From NCBI GenBank assembly GCA_021531385.1, contig JAFBIR010000013.1:1-64000 (forward strand): DNA of 64,000 bases, in the 5' to 3' direction. Position numbers and translations under genes: made by a program. Below the pieces are notes generated by a model. It was given only the letters and a program-made list of their open reading frames with translations, did not search any database and had not been told where the DNA came from. Each line of letters opens with the position of its first letter. Within the stretch, counting starts at the first letter, position 1. Below are positions 43,094 through 51,135 of this stretch, piece by piece. Source of the stretch: Parabacteroides distasonis. GTDB lineage: Bacteria; Bacteroidota; Bacteroidia; Bacteroidales; Tannerellaceae.

Positions 43094-43152
43094 GGGATTA
43101 TCCTTCAACTGAAACGGAATTTTTGCGAAAAAGGTATATTATTCTTGGCAAT

Positions 43153-43185
43153 TTTGTGGTGGAACTAAAATAATTTGTATTTTTG
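43153..43185 (+). promoter_or_regulatory. Consensus promoter of tonB
   Basis: TTTG (43153-43156), 21-base spacer, TATTTTTG (43178-43185). Downstream of it CACTTTCCAAAGTGAGAAACACTTTC forms a small direct/inverted repeat in the leader. Confidence 0.72.
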
Positions 43186-43246
43186 CCGAAGTGAAGAACA
43201 CTTTCCAAAGTGAGAAACACTTTCAAATTTAATAATACATAATAGT

Positions 43247-43939
43247 ATGGAAATTAAGAAATCACCGAAAGCGGACCTTGAGAGAGGTAAGACACTGAGC
43301 GTCCTGATGGGATTCGTCGTGGGCTTGGCAGTCTTGTTCGTGGGCTTCGAATGGAGTACCCGCGATGTCATGGTCGTGCAGGAGAGCGATGGTGTAGCTG
43401 ATATCATCGCCGAGGAAGAAGTGGAAATTACGAGACCGGAGAATACGCCTCCTCCCCCTCCTCCCCCTCCAGCACCCGTCGTAACAGAAGTTTTGAACGT
43501 TGTCGAGGATGACGTTGAGTTGGAGCAACAGGATATCTTGTCATCAGAGGATAACCAGCAGGAGGCCCAGACGGCTGTCTATACTCCGCCTGCAGTAGAG
43601 GAGGAGGAAGAGGAGTCTGCACAGCAGATCTTCACCGTCGTTGAGGAGATGCCGGATTTCCCCGGTGGCCAAGGCGAGCTCTTGAAGTTTATCGCGAAAT
43701 CAATCAAGTATCCGGTGATCGCACAGGAGAACGGTATCCAGGGTCGTGTAATCTGCGCCTTCGTGGTTAACCGCGACGGTTCAGTGGTAGATGCTGAGGT
43801 ATTGCGTGGTGTGGATCCCTCTTTGGATAAGGAGGCCCTCCGCGTGATCGGTACCATGCCTAAATGGAAACCGGGTAAGCAGAGAGGTAAACCCGTACGT
43901 GTAAAATATACGGTGCCTATCACATTTAGATTGCAATAG
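43247..43939 (+). CDS. tonB: TonB-family energy transducer
   Basis: A 230-residue TonB. An N-terminal membrane anchor (LSVLMGFVVGLAVLFVGFEW, about 18-37) is followed by an acidic and Pro-rich periplasmic spacer (eight Pro in a row near 67-74, then EEEEEE) and a C-terminal TonB domain (PGGQGELLKFI ... KYPVIAQENGIQGRV ... GTMPKWKPGKQRGKPVRVKY). It couples the proton motive force captured by ExbB/ExbD to outer-membrane transporters. The matching ExbB/ExbD cluster lies about 2.2 kb downstream. Single-gene unit between a promoter and a terminator. Confidence 0.93.
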   Translation: MEIKKSPKADLERGKTLSVLMGFVVGLAVLFVGFEWSTRDVMVVQESDGVADIIAEEEVEITRPENTPPPPPPPPAPVVTEVLNVVEDDVELEQQDILSSEDNQQEAQTAVYTPPAVEEEEEESAQQIFTVVEEMPDFPGGQGELLKFIAKSIKYPVIAQENGIQGRVICAFVVNRDGSVVDAEVLRGVDPSLDKEALRVIGTMPKWKPGKQRGKPVRVKYTVPITFRLQ

Positions 43940-43962
43940 TATTATCAATACACTTCCAAAAG

Positions 43963-43992
43963 AAAGGCTGCTTTTCATCGCAGCCTTTTTTT
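43963..43992 (+). terminator. Terminator of tonB
   Basis: AAAGGCTGC and GCAGCCTTT form a 9-base stem with an 8-base loop and a T-run. Confidence 0.9.
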
Positions 43993-44020
43993 GTGGATAG
44001 TCCCAAAATCTTTTTTTCAC

Positions 44021-44995
44021 ATGCAAACTTTTGAACAGCTACTTCAATGTATCGAGCAGGAGATCCGGCAGCTGCATTTCGATTGTCCTCCTGCGAGTCT
44101 TTTCGATCCAATCACTTACACATTGGCGTTAGGAGGGAAACGGATTCGTCCGGCCTTGGCATTGATGGCGTGCGACCTATATAATAAGGATATTACCCGA
44201 GCCATCCGTCCGGCAATCGGCTTGGAAGTGTTCCATAATTTCACCCTGCTGCACGACGACTTGATGGATGCGGCCGATATGCGTCGTAACCAGCCTACGG
44301 TGCATAAAAAATGGAATGCCAACACAGCGATTCTCTCCGGAGACGCGATGTTGATCGCAGCGTATCAATTGATTGGAGAGACCGCACCCGAGTTGCTGAA
44401 ACCCGTCTTAGACCTGTTTAACCAGACCGCTATGGAGATTTGTGGCGGACAGCAATACGACATGGAGTTTGAGTCACACTTAGATGTCACGGAAGAGGAG
44501 TATATGGAGATGATCCGCCTGAAGACCGCCGTGCTCTTGGCTTGTGCCTTGAAGATGGGCGCACTGTTGGGAGGCGCACCCGCTGCCGACGCGGAAAAAC
44601 TGTATGCGTTCGGTATTCACATTGGCTTGGCTTTCCAGTTGCAGGATGATTTGTTGGATGTGTATGGCGACCCTCGTACCTTTGGCAAACACATCGGAGG
44701 CGACATCCTCTGCAACAAGAAGACCTTCCTGCTGATTAACGCCTTGCGTCTGGCCGACGCCGCACAGCGCACGGAATTGAAGGATTGGATCGCACGCAAG
44801 GATTTCGATCCGCAAGAAAAGATCGAGGCCGTTACACATATATATAATGTATTAGGCTTGAAAGCACTGACGGAAGCCCGCATCGAGGCTTTGTATGAAG
44901 AGGCAAACGCGAACTTACGTGCGCTTTCCGTGGGCGTGGAGCAAACCGCAATCCTGAAAGCGGTGTGCGATAAGCTGATGCATAGACAGGTTTAA
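44021..44995 (+). CDS. Polyprenyl diphosphate synthase (E-type)
   Basis: A 324-residue trans-prenyltransferase that adds C5 units to allylic diphosphates for quinone side chains or other isoprenoids. The first Asp-rich motif is LLHDDLMDAADMRR and the second LQDDLLDVYGD; GGKRIRPAL binds IPP. The start at 44021 avoids a TTG-initiated extension into the tonB terminator. The next gene, a TatD hydrolase, starts 6 bases after the stop. Chain length cannot be set with confidence from sequence alone. Confidence 0.92.
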   Translation: MQTFEQLLQCIEQEIRQLHFDCPPASLFDPITYTLALGGKRIRPALALMACDLYNKDITRAIRPAIGLEVFHNFTLLHDDLMDAADMRRNQPTVHKKWNANTAILSGDAMLIAAYQLIGETAPELLKPVLDLFNQTAMEICGGQQYDMEFESHLDVTEEEYMEMIRLKTAVLLACALKMGALLGGAPAADAEKLYAFGIHIGLAFQLQDDLLDVYGDPRTFGKHIGGDILCNKKTFLLINALRLADAAQRTELKDWIARKDFDPQEKIEAVTHIYNVLGLKALTEARIEALYEEANANLRALSVGVEQTAILKAVCDKLMHRQV

Positions 44996-45001
44996 TCAGT
45001 T

Positions 45002-45793
45002 ATGGCAAAGCTAATCGACACACATTGCCACCTCTACTTGGAGGATTTCGATCCGGAGCAGGAGACGCTTTGGGCAGCCGCTGAGGCATCGGGCATTGAC
45101 ATGTTGTTAATGCCCAACGTAGATCTGACCACCATTGATCGGATGCATGCTTTTTGCGACCGTCATCCCGGGCATTGCTTTCCGATGATGGGGCTTCATC
45201 CGACCAGCGTGGGCGCAGATTACGCCACCCAGCTCAGCCAGACTGAGTCTTTCTTAGGCAAGCGCAACTATTGCGCCATTGGCGAGATTGGGATTGACCT
45301 CTATTGGGACAAAAGCTATTTGAAAGAGCAGAAAATTGTTTTCGAAGAGCAGCTGCGGTGGAGCATCGCCTGGGATTTGCCCGTAGCGATCCATACCCGC
45401 GAGGCCTATCCGGAGGTATTGGATAGCCTTTATAAAGTCGGCGCTGACTCCTTGAAGGGTGTGTTCCATAGTTTTACCGGCACACCAGAGGAGCTGGCTG
45501 AGGTCAATCGGTTACCTAACTTCAAGATAGGCATCAATGGGGTCGTCACCTTCAAGAACGCCAAGTTGGCGGAGACCTTGCGGCAAGGCGCCTCGATGGA
45601 GAAGATCCTGTTTGAGACCGACGCTCCCTATTTGGCCCCGGTTCCCTACCGCGGACGAAGGAACGAGCCGCTCTACCTTTGGAAGACGGTAGAGAAGGTA
45701 GCCGCCACCTTTGAGATCCCGTTGGAAGAGGCCGTAGAAACCGCAAGAAAGAACGCCGAAGAATTGTTTAAAAGCATAAATACGGGGCATTAG
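45002..45793 (+). CDS. TatD-family metal-dependent hydrolase
   Basis: A 263-residue TIM-barrel hydrolase. The metal-binding THCHLYLEDF opens the barrel; further ligands are Glu in IGEIGIDLYW, His in VAIHTREA and HSFTGT, and Asp in FETDAPYLAP. TatD enzymes act as 3'-5' exonucleases in DNA repair or fragment degradation. It follows the prenyl synthase by 6 bases and is probably co-transcribed. Confidence 0.93.
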   Translation: MAKLIDTHCHLYLEDFDPEQETLWAAAEASGIDMLLMPNVDLTTIDRMHAFCDRHPGHCFPMMGLHPTSVGADYATQLSQTESFLGKRNYCAIGEIGIDLYWDKSYLKEQKIVFEEQLRWSIAWDLPVAIHTREAYPEVLDSLYKVGADSLKGVFHSFTGTPEELAEVNRLPNFKIGINGVVTFKNAKLAETLRQGASMEKILFETDAPYLAPVPYRGRRNEPLYLWKTVEKVAATFEIPLEEAVETARKNAEELFKSINTGH

Positions 45794-45834
45794 TCACTTT
45801 TTTTTGACCGATTTCAAAATTTATTGGTTCGATA

Positions 45835-45867
45835 TTGTGCGTATGTCAAGCAAAAAGTATAGATTTG
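45835..45867 (+). promoter_or_regulatory. Predicted promoter of tRNA-Ser
   Basis: TTG (45835-45837), 22-base spacer, TAGATTTG (45860-45867), 73 bases before the tRNA 5' end. Confidence 0.55.
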
Positions 45868-45939
45868 TGCACTGAAAAGATCGAAGGAGCGGTGAATGCC
45901 CGTTCTACGGTCGTTTCAGACAAGGGTAAGCGAATGACT

Positions 45940-46027
45940 GGAGAGATGCTCGAGTGGTTGAAGAGGCACGCCTGGAAAGCGTGTAAACCCCTAAAGGGTT
46001 TCGCGGGTTCGAATCCCGCTCTCTCCG
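45940..46027 (+). tRNA. tRNA-Ser (GGA anticodon)
   Basis: An 88-base class II tRNA. Acceptor GGAGAGA/TCTCTCC with discriminator G, anticodon loop CTGGAAA (GGA) on the stem CACGC/GCGTG, long variable arm (TAAACCCCTAAAGGGTTTC) and T-arm CGGGTTCGAATCCCG. CCA is not encoded. It lies 89 bases before exbB and may share its transcript. Confidence 0.96.
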
Positions 46028-46115
46028 CAGTGGGTTGTACCATGGAATAGATAATAACAACAATAAAAAAACAAATAAACAAATAAGAGTATTAATCTTA
46101 AAAATTAAACACACA

Positions 46116-46862
46116 ATGAAAAAGTTTTTCGCAAAAGCATTCTTGGGCTTATGCGCCCTTGGAACTTCTACCGTAGCATTCGCTCAGGACGCTGCAGAAG
46201 CAGCTGCTCCAGCAGTTGAGGGAGGTATGTATCAAGCATTAAAGACAAAGTTTATCGAGGGTGGTGCAGACTTCATGAGTTTGGTTGCCATCGCTTTGAT
46301 CTTCGGTTTGGCTTTCTGCTTGGAGAGAATCATTTACTTGAACTTGGCTGAGACAAATTCTAGCAAGTTGCTGAAAGGCATCGAGGAGGCTTTGGCTAAG
46401 GGCGATGTTGAGGGCGCTAAAACTATTGCTCGTGACACAAGAGGTCCGATCGCTTCTATCGCTTACCAAGGTTTGATGAGAATCGACCAGGGTATCGACG
46501 TTGTTGAGAAATCAATCGTATCTTACGGTGGTGTACAGGGTGGTCTGTTGGAGAAGAACCTCTCTTGGATCACATTGTTTATCGCAATGGCTCCGTCACT
46601 CGGATTCTTGGGTACAGTCGTTGGTATGATCATGGCGTTCGATAAGATCGAGCAGGTAGGTGATATCAGCCCGACGGTCGTTGCAGGTGGTATGAAAGTG
46701 GCGTTGATCACTACTGTCGGTGGTTTGATCGTTGCCTTGATCCTGCAGGTATTCTACAACTATTTGCTGAGCAAGTTGGAGGCTATCTTGAACCAGATGG
46801 AGGATGCTTCTATCTCTTTGCTTGACTTGGTTATCAAATACAACCTCAAATTCAAAAAATAA
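46116..46862 (+). CDS. exbB: ExbB/TolQ/MotA-family proton channel protein
   Basis: A 248-residue inner-membrane protein. The start at 46116 gives the N-terminal signal-like segment (FLGLCALGTSTVAFAQD) common in Bacteroidetes ExbB. Three membrane helices follow: FMSLVAIALIFGLAFCLERI, then WITLFIAMAPSLGFLGTVVG with the conserved Pro/Gly pattern, and ALITTVGGLIVALILQVFY. With ExbD it forms the proton-driven motor for TonB. First gene of a four-gene cluster. Confidence 0.94.
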   Translation: MKKFFAKAFLGLCALGTSTVAFAQDAAEAAAPAVEGGMYQALKTKFIEGGADFMSLVAIALIFGLAFCLERIIYLNLAETNSSKLLKGIEEALAKGDVEGAKTIARDTRGPIASIAYQGLMRIDQGIDVVEKSIVSYGGVQGGLLEKNLSWITLFIAMAPSLGFLGTVVGMIMAFDKIEQVGDISPTVVAGGMKVALITTVGGLIVALILQVFYNYLLSKLEAILNQMEDASISLLDLVIKYNLKFKK

Positions 46863-46870
46863 TACGAATT

Positions 46871-47344
46871 ATGGCTGTTACTAAAATTAGAAAAATATCC
46901 AGTTGGACGTTGCTGATCTGCTCACTAATCAGCATCATTATTCTGGGTATGTTCTTCGCAGGTGGAGTCGTAGATCCCGCCGCAGAACTTCAGGAGCCCA
47001 TTTATACGGGGTTGCTGATCGATTGGACTTCAGCATTGTTCTTTGTGACAATCATTAGTACTGTATTATTCGCTATTTGGCAGTTCTTAGGATTGCTGAA
47101 AACGAACCCTAAAGAGGCTATCTCCTCTTTGGCCGTGTTAGTCCTGTTCGTTGCTTTGTTATTCGTAACTTACACAGTGGGTGATGACACGCCGTTACAG
47201 GGTTTGAACGCAGATTCTCAGCAGTACAACACAGCTGGTTGGTTGAAGATCTCTGATATGTGGATTCTTTCTACTATCACTTTGGTTTGCGCTATCCTCG
47301 CTTGTGTAGTTTGGGGTTCCATCAAGAAGATCATGGGTAAGTAA
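46871..47344 (+). CDS. Small membrane protein of the exb cluster
   Basis: A 157-residue protein with four predicted membrane helices (about 12-32, 50-72, 82-102, 128-150) and no recognised catalytic motif. It lies 8 bases after exbB and 36 before the first exbD. The order exbB, small membrane protein, exbD, exbD is a recurring arrangement in Bacteroidetes, so a structural or regulatory role in the motor is likely. Function unknown. Confidence 0.75.
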   Translation: MAVTKIRKISSWTLLICSLISIIILGMFFAGGVVDPAAELQEPIYTGLLIDWTSALFFVTIISTVLFAIWQFLGLLKTNPKEAISSLAVLVLFVALLFVTYTVGDDTPLQGLNADSQQYNTAGWLKISDMWILSTITLVCAILACVVWGSIKKIMGK

Positions 47345-47380
47345 TCCAAGTAATATTGAATTTGATAAAACAAGAAAGAA

Positions 47381-47971
47381 ATGGGTAAGAAAAGAAAGAC
47401 ACCGGGAATCAATGGTTCTTCTTCAGCCGATATCGCTTTCATGTTGCTTATCTTCTTCCTTATTACTACATCAATGGATACAGATAAGGGTTTGGCAAGA
47501 CGTTTGCCGCCTCCTGTACCTAAAGATCAGAAGAATGATGCCGATGTGGACATCAAGAAGAGAAACTTGTTGGTTGTATTGATCAACAGTAACAACCAGA
47601 TTCTCTGCGGTGACCAGTTTATCGACATCAAGCAATTGAAAGAAAAGATCAAGGAGTTCATTGATAACCCGTACAACGACGAACATAAGCCCGAGCGTGT
47701 CGAGGTAGATGTTCCGTTCTTCGGCAAGAAGATGGTTACAAAGAACCACGTCATCTCTTTGCAGAATGACCGTGGTACTGAGTACCAAGCTTATATTAAT
47801 GTACAGAACGAGATCGCAGCAGCTTATAACGAGTTGAGAGATGGTATTTCTAAGGAGCAATTCGGTAAGGCTTTTGCGGACTTGAATGACGAACAACAAA
47901 AGGCAGTGCAGCAGATTTATCCGCAGAAGATCTCTGAGGCAGAGCCTAAAAACTATGGAGCGAAGAAGTAA
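47381..47971 (+). CDS. exbD: ExbD/TolR-family biopolymer transport protein, long copy
   Basis: A 196-residue ExbD. One N-terminal helix (SADIAFMLLIFFLITTSM, about 11-28) contains the conserved Asp needed for proton flow (SSADIAF), followed by the DTDKGLARRLPP-type junction and a larger periplasmic domain than E. coli ExbD (about 140 residues). Only 2 bases separate it from the second exbD. Confidence 0.93.
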   Translation: MGKKRKTPGINGSSSADIAFMLLIFFLITTSMDTDKGLARRLPPPVPKDQKNDADVDIKKRNLLVVLINSNNQILCGDQFIDIKQLKEKIKEFIDNPYNDEHKPERVEVDVPFFGKKMVTKNHVISLQNDRGTEYQAYINVQNEIAAAYNELRDGISKEQFGKAFADLNDEQQKAVQQIYPQKISEAEPKNYGAKK

Positions 47972-47973
47972 TT

Positions 47974-48441
47974 ATGGGAAAATTTAGTAAAGCGGGCGGT
48001 CGCGAAATGCCCGAGTTAAATACCTCTTCATTACCTGACTTGGTGTTCGCTTTCTTGTTCTTCATCATGATGGTAACATCTATGCGTGAGGTAACTTTGA
48101 AGGTTGAGTTCCATGCTCCACAGGCTACTGAGCTGCAGAAGTTGGAGAAGAAATCTTTGGTGACGTTCATCTATGTAGGTAAACCGACAAGAGATTTGCG
48201 TGCGAAGATGGGTTCTGAAACTCGTATCCAGCTGAACGATGCTTTCGCTGAGACTTCTGAGATTCAAGATTACATCGCTCAGGAGAAGTCTTCTATGAAA
48301 GAGGAGGATCAGCCGTTCATGACTGTATCAATCAAGGCCGACAAGGAGACTAAGATGGGTACAATCACGGATATCAAGCAGGCCCTTCGTGAGGCATACG
48401 CCTTGAAGATCAGCTACTCCGCTGCGCAACGTGTTGACTAA
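47974..48441 (+). CDS. exbD: ExbD/TolR-family biopolymer transport protein, short copy
   Basis: A 155-residue second ExbD. The helix LPDLVFAFLFFIMMVTSM (about 17-34) carries the conserved Asp in SSLPDLVF, then the periplasmic domain. Two different ExbD proteins in one cluster suggest a heteromeric ExbD dimer. Last gene before the terminator. Confidence 0.92.
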   Translation: MGKFSKAGGREMPELNTSSLPDLVFAFLFFIMMVTSMREVTLKVEFHAPQATELQKLEKKSLVTFIYVGKPTRDLRAKMGSETRIQLNDAFAETSEIQDYIAQEKSSMKEEDQPFMTVSIKADKETKMGTITDIKQALREAYALKISYSAAQRVD

Positions 48442-48460
48442 CCGAAAGGTTCACATACAG

Positions 48461-48494
48461 AAAAAGCCGTTTCTTTCAAGGAACGGCTTTTTTT
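48461..48494. terminator. Terminator of the exb cluster
   Basis: AAAAAGCCGTT and AACGGCTTTTTTT form an 11-base stem; the A-run on the other side also suits the convergent RNase H gene. Confidence 0.92.
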
Positions 48495-48511
48495 ATGGGT
48501 TCAATGAAGAG

Positions 48512-49153
48512 CTATTTACGACCAAAGTCAGCGGGTATCTCTCCCCATGCGGAGGTTTCCCATTTAAGAATCTGTGTGGTATAGCTGTTGTTTTGCAGCC
48601 AATGCTCCGCTCGCTCAATCAAATCAAAGATGGGTTTGTTGGCAGCTGTTTGCGTCAGAAGCGTTTTGCACTGTTTTTTCTTCACCCAGCTGATCGCATT
48701 ACGGCTATCGGAATAGATCGGCAAATCACTCCCCTTCTGCTTCAACAGCGCCAATCCATGCACCAAAGCCAGGAACTCTCCAATATTATTCGTACCCTCC
48801 ATCAACGGACCGATATGAAAGATTTCCTGTCCATTGGCGGTATAAACGCCCCGATATTCCATATCGCCAGGGTTTCCGCTGCATGCCGCATCCACCGCAA
48901 TGCTTTCCGGAATAGGATTCCCGACCTCCTCAACCGGCTTCCATCTCGCAATCGCTTTGGAAGATGAAACCTGCTGCAAATAGTTGGTGTAGCCAGCCTC
49001 AAATGCAGCTTTCGCCGCCTCCTCACTGTCAAAGGCCTTGTATTTAGCACCCGGATGACCTAAGACTTGCGCCTTACAGTCCGCCCAGTTGAGATAGATA
49101 CCCGGTTGCTCACCTTTCCAGACAACGTAATATTTACTCTTTTTCTGCGTCAT
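48512..49153 (-). CDS. rnhA: Ribonuclease H with N-terminal viroplasmin (hybrid-binding) domain
   Basis: A 213-residue RNase HI. The start at 49153 gives TQKKSKYYVVWKGEQPGIYL, the hybrid-binding viroplasmin domain (about 5-50) ending in KAFDSEEAAKAAF. The catalytic domain has Asp in SIAVDAACSGNPG, Glu in NIGEFLALV and Asp in PIYSDSRNAIS. It degrades RNA in RNA-DNA hybrids. It has its own promoter and converges on the exb cluster. Confidence 0.92.
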   Translation of the reverse strand: MTQKKSKYYVVWKGEQPGIYLNWADCKAQVLGHPGAKYKAFDSEEAAKAAFEAGYTNYLQQVSSSKAIARWKPVEEVGNPIPESIAVDAACSGNPGDMEYRGVYTANGQEIFHIGPLMEGTNNIGEFLALVHGLALLKQKGSDLPIYSDSRNAISWVKKKQCKTLLTQTAANKPIFDLIERAEHWLQNNSYTTQILKWETSAWGEIPADFGRK

Positions 49154-49172
49154 TTGCTTTTGATTTGACCGA

Positions 49173-49180
49173 CAAAAGTA
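49173..49180 (-). promoter_or_regulatory. Predicted -7 box of rnhA
   Basis: Minus-strand TACTTTTG (49180-49173), 20 bases before the start; TTG lies 23 bases further upstream. Confidence 0.5.
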
Positions 49181-49273
49181 CAATTTCTCTACGATTTGTC
49201 ACGCAATTTCTCACCCTTCTCCTATCTGACAGGAATTTTAGCGCATTTGTACCTTTTGAAAAGATAAAAGCTT

Positions 49274-49281
49274 TACATTTG
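49274..49281 (+). promoter_or_regulatory. Predicted -7 box of aroK
   Basis: TACATTTG, perfect TAnnTTTG, 20 bases before the start; TTTG at 49246-49249 is 24 bases upstream. Confidence 0.5.
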
Positions 49282-49301
49282 TGCAACTATTAGAATTCTT
49301 T

Positions 49302-49826
49302 ATGAAGCGTATATTTTTAGTCGGTTATATGGGTGCTGGAAAGACAACCATCGGAAAGGTGCTGTCTAAAATGGTCGGTCTCACCTTTATCGACTTAGAT
49401 TATTATATTGAGGGACGTTTTCGTAAAACCGTATCGCAGCTTTTCGCTGAACGAGGCGAGGAGGGTTTTCGTACCATCGAACATAATCTGTTGCATGAAG
49501 TAGCTGAGTTTGAGGATGTCTTGATCTCCACAGGCGGAGGCACACCCTGCTTTTTCGATAACATGGCTTTTATGCGCCAACAAGGTACGACGATCTACTT
49601 ACAAGTCTCCGTGGAGGAATTAGCGAAACGGTTAGAACTCGGCAAACAGACACGACCGGTCTTGAAGAACCGATCGGGAGAAGCGCTAAGAGCGTTTATA
49701 CAAGAAAGCTTAGCCGCTCGCGCCCCCTTCTATGAACAGGCAGAAATTATCTTTAACACAGATAGTTTAATGACCGATGTCGATGCGAAAGCATTATCGA
49801 GAGACCTTATACAACTGATAAAATAA
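49302..49826 (+). CDS. aroK: Shikimate kinase
   Basis: A 174-residue kinase that phosphorylates shikimate in aromatic amino-acid synthesis. P-loop GYMGAGKTTIG, the DLD site (FIDLDYYIE), the Arg region FRTIEHNLL, GGGTPCF, and the lid KQTRPVLKN. Standard length. The next gene starts 5 bases after the stop, so the two form an operon. Confidence 0.95.
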   Translation: MKRIFLVGYMGAGKTTIGKVLSKMVGLTFIDLDYYIEGRFRKTVSQLFAERGEEGFRTIEHNLLHEVAEFEDVLISTGGGTPCFFDNMAFMRQQGTTIYLQVSVEELAKRLELGKQTRPVLKNRSGEALRAFIQESLAARAPFYEQAEIIFNTDSLMTDVDAKALSRDLIQLIK

Positions 49827-49831
49827 ATGGT

Positions 49832-51043
49832 ATGGAGTCAGACAGAGGCAACCGTTTTCAACAAGTATATGTTCCGCAAGAACTGCTACAAGCATTGGGC
49901 AAAGTGAATAACCGTTTGCTCTTAGGCATTCCTCGTGAACGGGATAAAAGCGAACGCCGTCTGCCACTGACCCCTGAAGCCATCGCGATCCTGACACAAG
50001 CAGGACACCGCATTTGGGTAGAGACAGGCGCAGGTCTGGGCATCAATTACTCAGACGCCCATTTTGCGGAGGCCGGCGCTGAGATCAAGGCGACTCCGCA
50101 GGAGGTTTACCAAGCCGATATTGTCTTGAAAATCCTCCCTCCTACGTTAGCAGAGGTAGATTGTATGCGTCCACGAACCACGCTGCTCTCATTTGTACCA
50201 CTCAACATCCTCTCGAAAGAGGTCTTTCTTCGAATGATGGCCAAGCGAATCACAGCAGTCGCCTACGAGTTAATCACGGATGAGTGGAATCGTATCCCTA
50301 TGCTAAACGTCACCTCCGAGATTGAGGGCGCGGCCTCTATCACCATCGCTTCTGAGCTGCTTAGCAATGCCCAAGGCGGAAAGGGGATTCTTTTGGGTGG
50401 CATACCAGGTGTGTCGCCGACGGAGGTAGTGATTATCGGTGCAGGTAATGCGGGAACGGTAGCCGCACGTGCGGCGATGGCTTTAGGTGCTTTTGTGAAA
50501 GTGTTTGATGATGATCTCAATAAGTTACGGTTGATTCATCAGACGTTGGGACAGGGACTGTTTACCTCTACGTTCCATCCCAATGTCTTGCAAAATGCTT
50601 TCCGCAGCGCTGATGTAGTGATCGGTGCGATGCGTTACATCAACGCACGCCGTCATTTCGTGATCTCCAAAGAATTGATACACGCAATGAAAAAAGGGGC
50701 CCTATTGATCGACCTACGCATCAGTCAGGGAGGCTGCTTTGAGACCACTTGCTGTCTCTCTCCGGCTGACCCGCCTGTGTTTGAGCAATATGGTGTATTG
50801 CATTATGCACGGCCCAATGTGAGTAACCGAGTTGCACGCACCACTTCAATGGCTTACAGCAACATTTTGGTGCCCCTTTTGCTCGGGTTGGGAGACGCAG
50901 GATCCTTAGTGGCATGGATCAGCAGCAACCGAGGATTCCACGAAGGCGTCTATCTCTATAACGGCGCAGCGGTCAATGAATATGTGGCCCATTCGTTCAA
51001 TCTTTCATCCAATAATCTGGATCTATTTCTCTCCGCTTTTTAA
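49832..51043 (+). CDS. Alanine dehydrogenase-like NAD(P)-binding protein with altered active site
   Basis: A 403-residue member of the alanine dehydrogenase / transhydrogenase-alpha fold. It has GIPRERDKSERRLPLTP near the N-terminus, the substrate Lys K100 (IVLKILPP) and the NAD-binding GAGNAGTVAARAA (203-215). Against M. tuberculosis Ald, the catalytic His96 (FLHLA) is Pro123 (FVPLN) and Asp270 (IDQGGC) is Ser298 (ISQGGC). It is also fused to about 25 extra N-terminal residues. Alanine dehydrogenase activity is therefore doubtful; a different reductase or a non-enzymatic role is possible. It is coupled to aroK. Confidence 0.8.
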   Translation: MESDRGNRFQQVYVPQELLQALGKVNNRLLLGIPRERDKSERRLPLTPEAIAILTQAGHRIWVETGAGLGINYSDAHFAEAGAEIKATPQEVYQADIVLKILPPTLAEVDCMRPRTTLLSFVPLNILSKEVFLRMMAKRITAVAYELITDEWNRIPMLNVTSEIEGAASITIASELLSNAQGGKGILLGGIPGVSPTEVVIIGAGNAGTVAARAAMALGAFVKVFDDDLNKLRLIHQTLGQGLFTSTFHPNVLQNAFRSADVVIGAMRYINARRHFVISKELIHAMKKGALLIDLRISQGGCFETTCCLSPADPPVFEQYGVLHYARPNVSNRVARTTSMAYSNILVPLLLGLGDAGSLVAWISSNRGFHEGVYLYNGAAVNEYVAHSFNLSSNNLDLFLSAF

Positions 51044-51135
51044 CGTCAAAAAGTTTTATCTTCCTAAACTTTTTATGTTACTTCGCGGCGATCTAATTAC
51101 CAAGTATTAAAGCGTTAAAGCGAAATATTTATATT

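Noticed and set aside
45835-46115. Small gene (71 residues) overlapping tRNA-Ser
   Set aside because: The frame runs straight through the tRNA cloverleaf and has no coding features.
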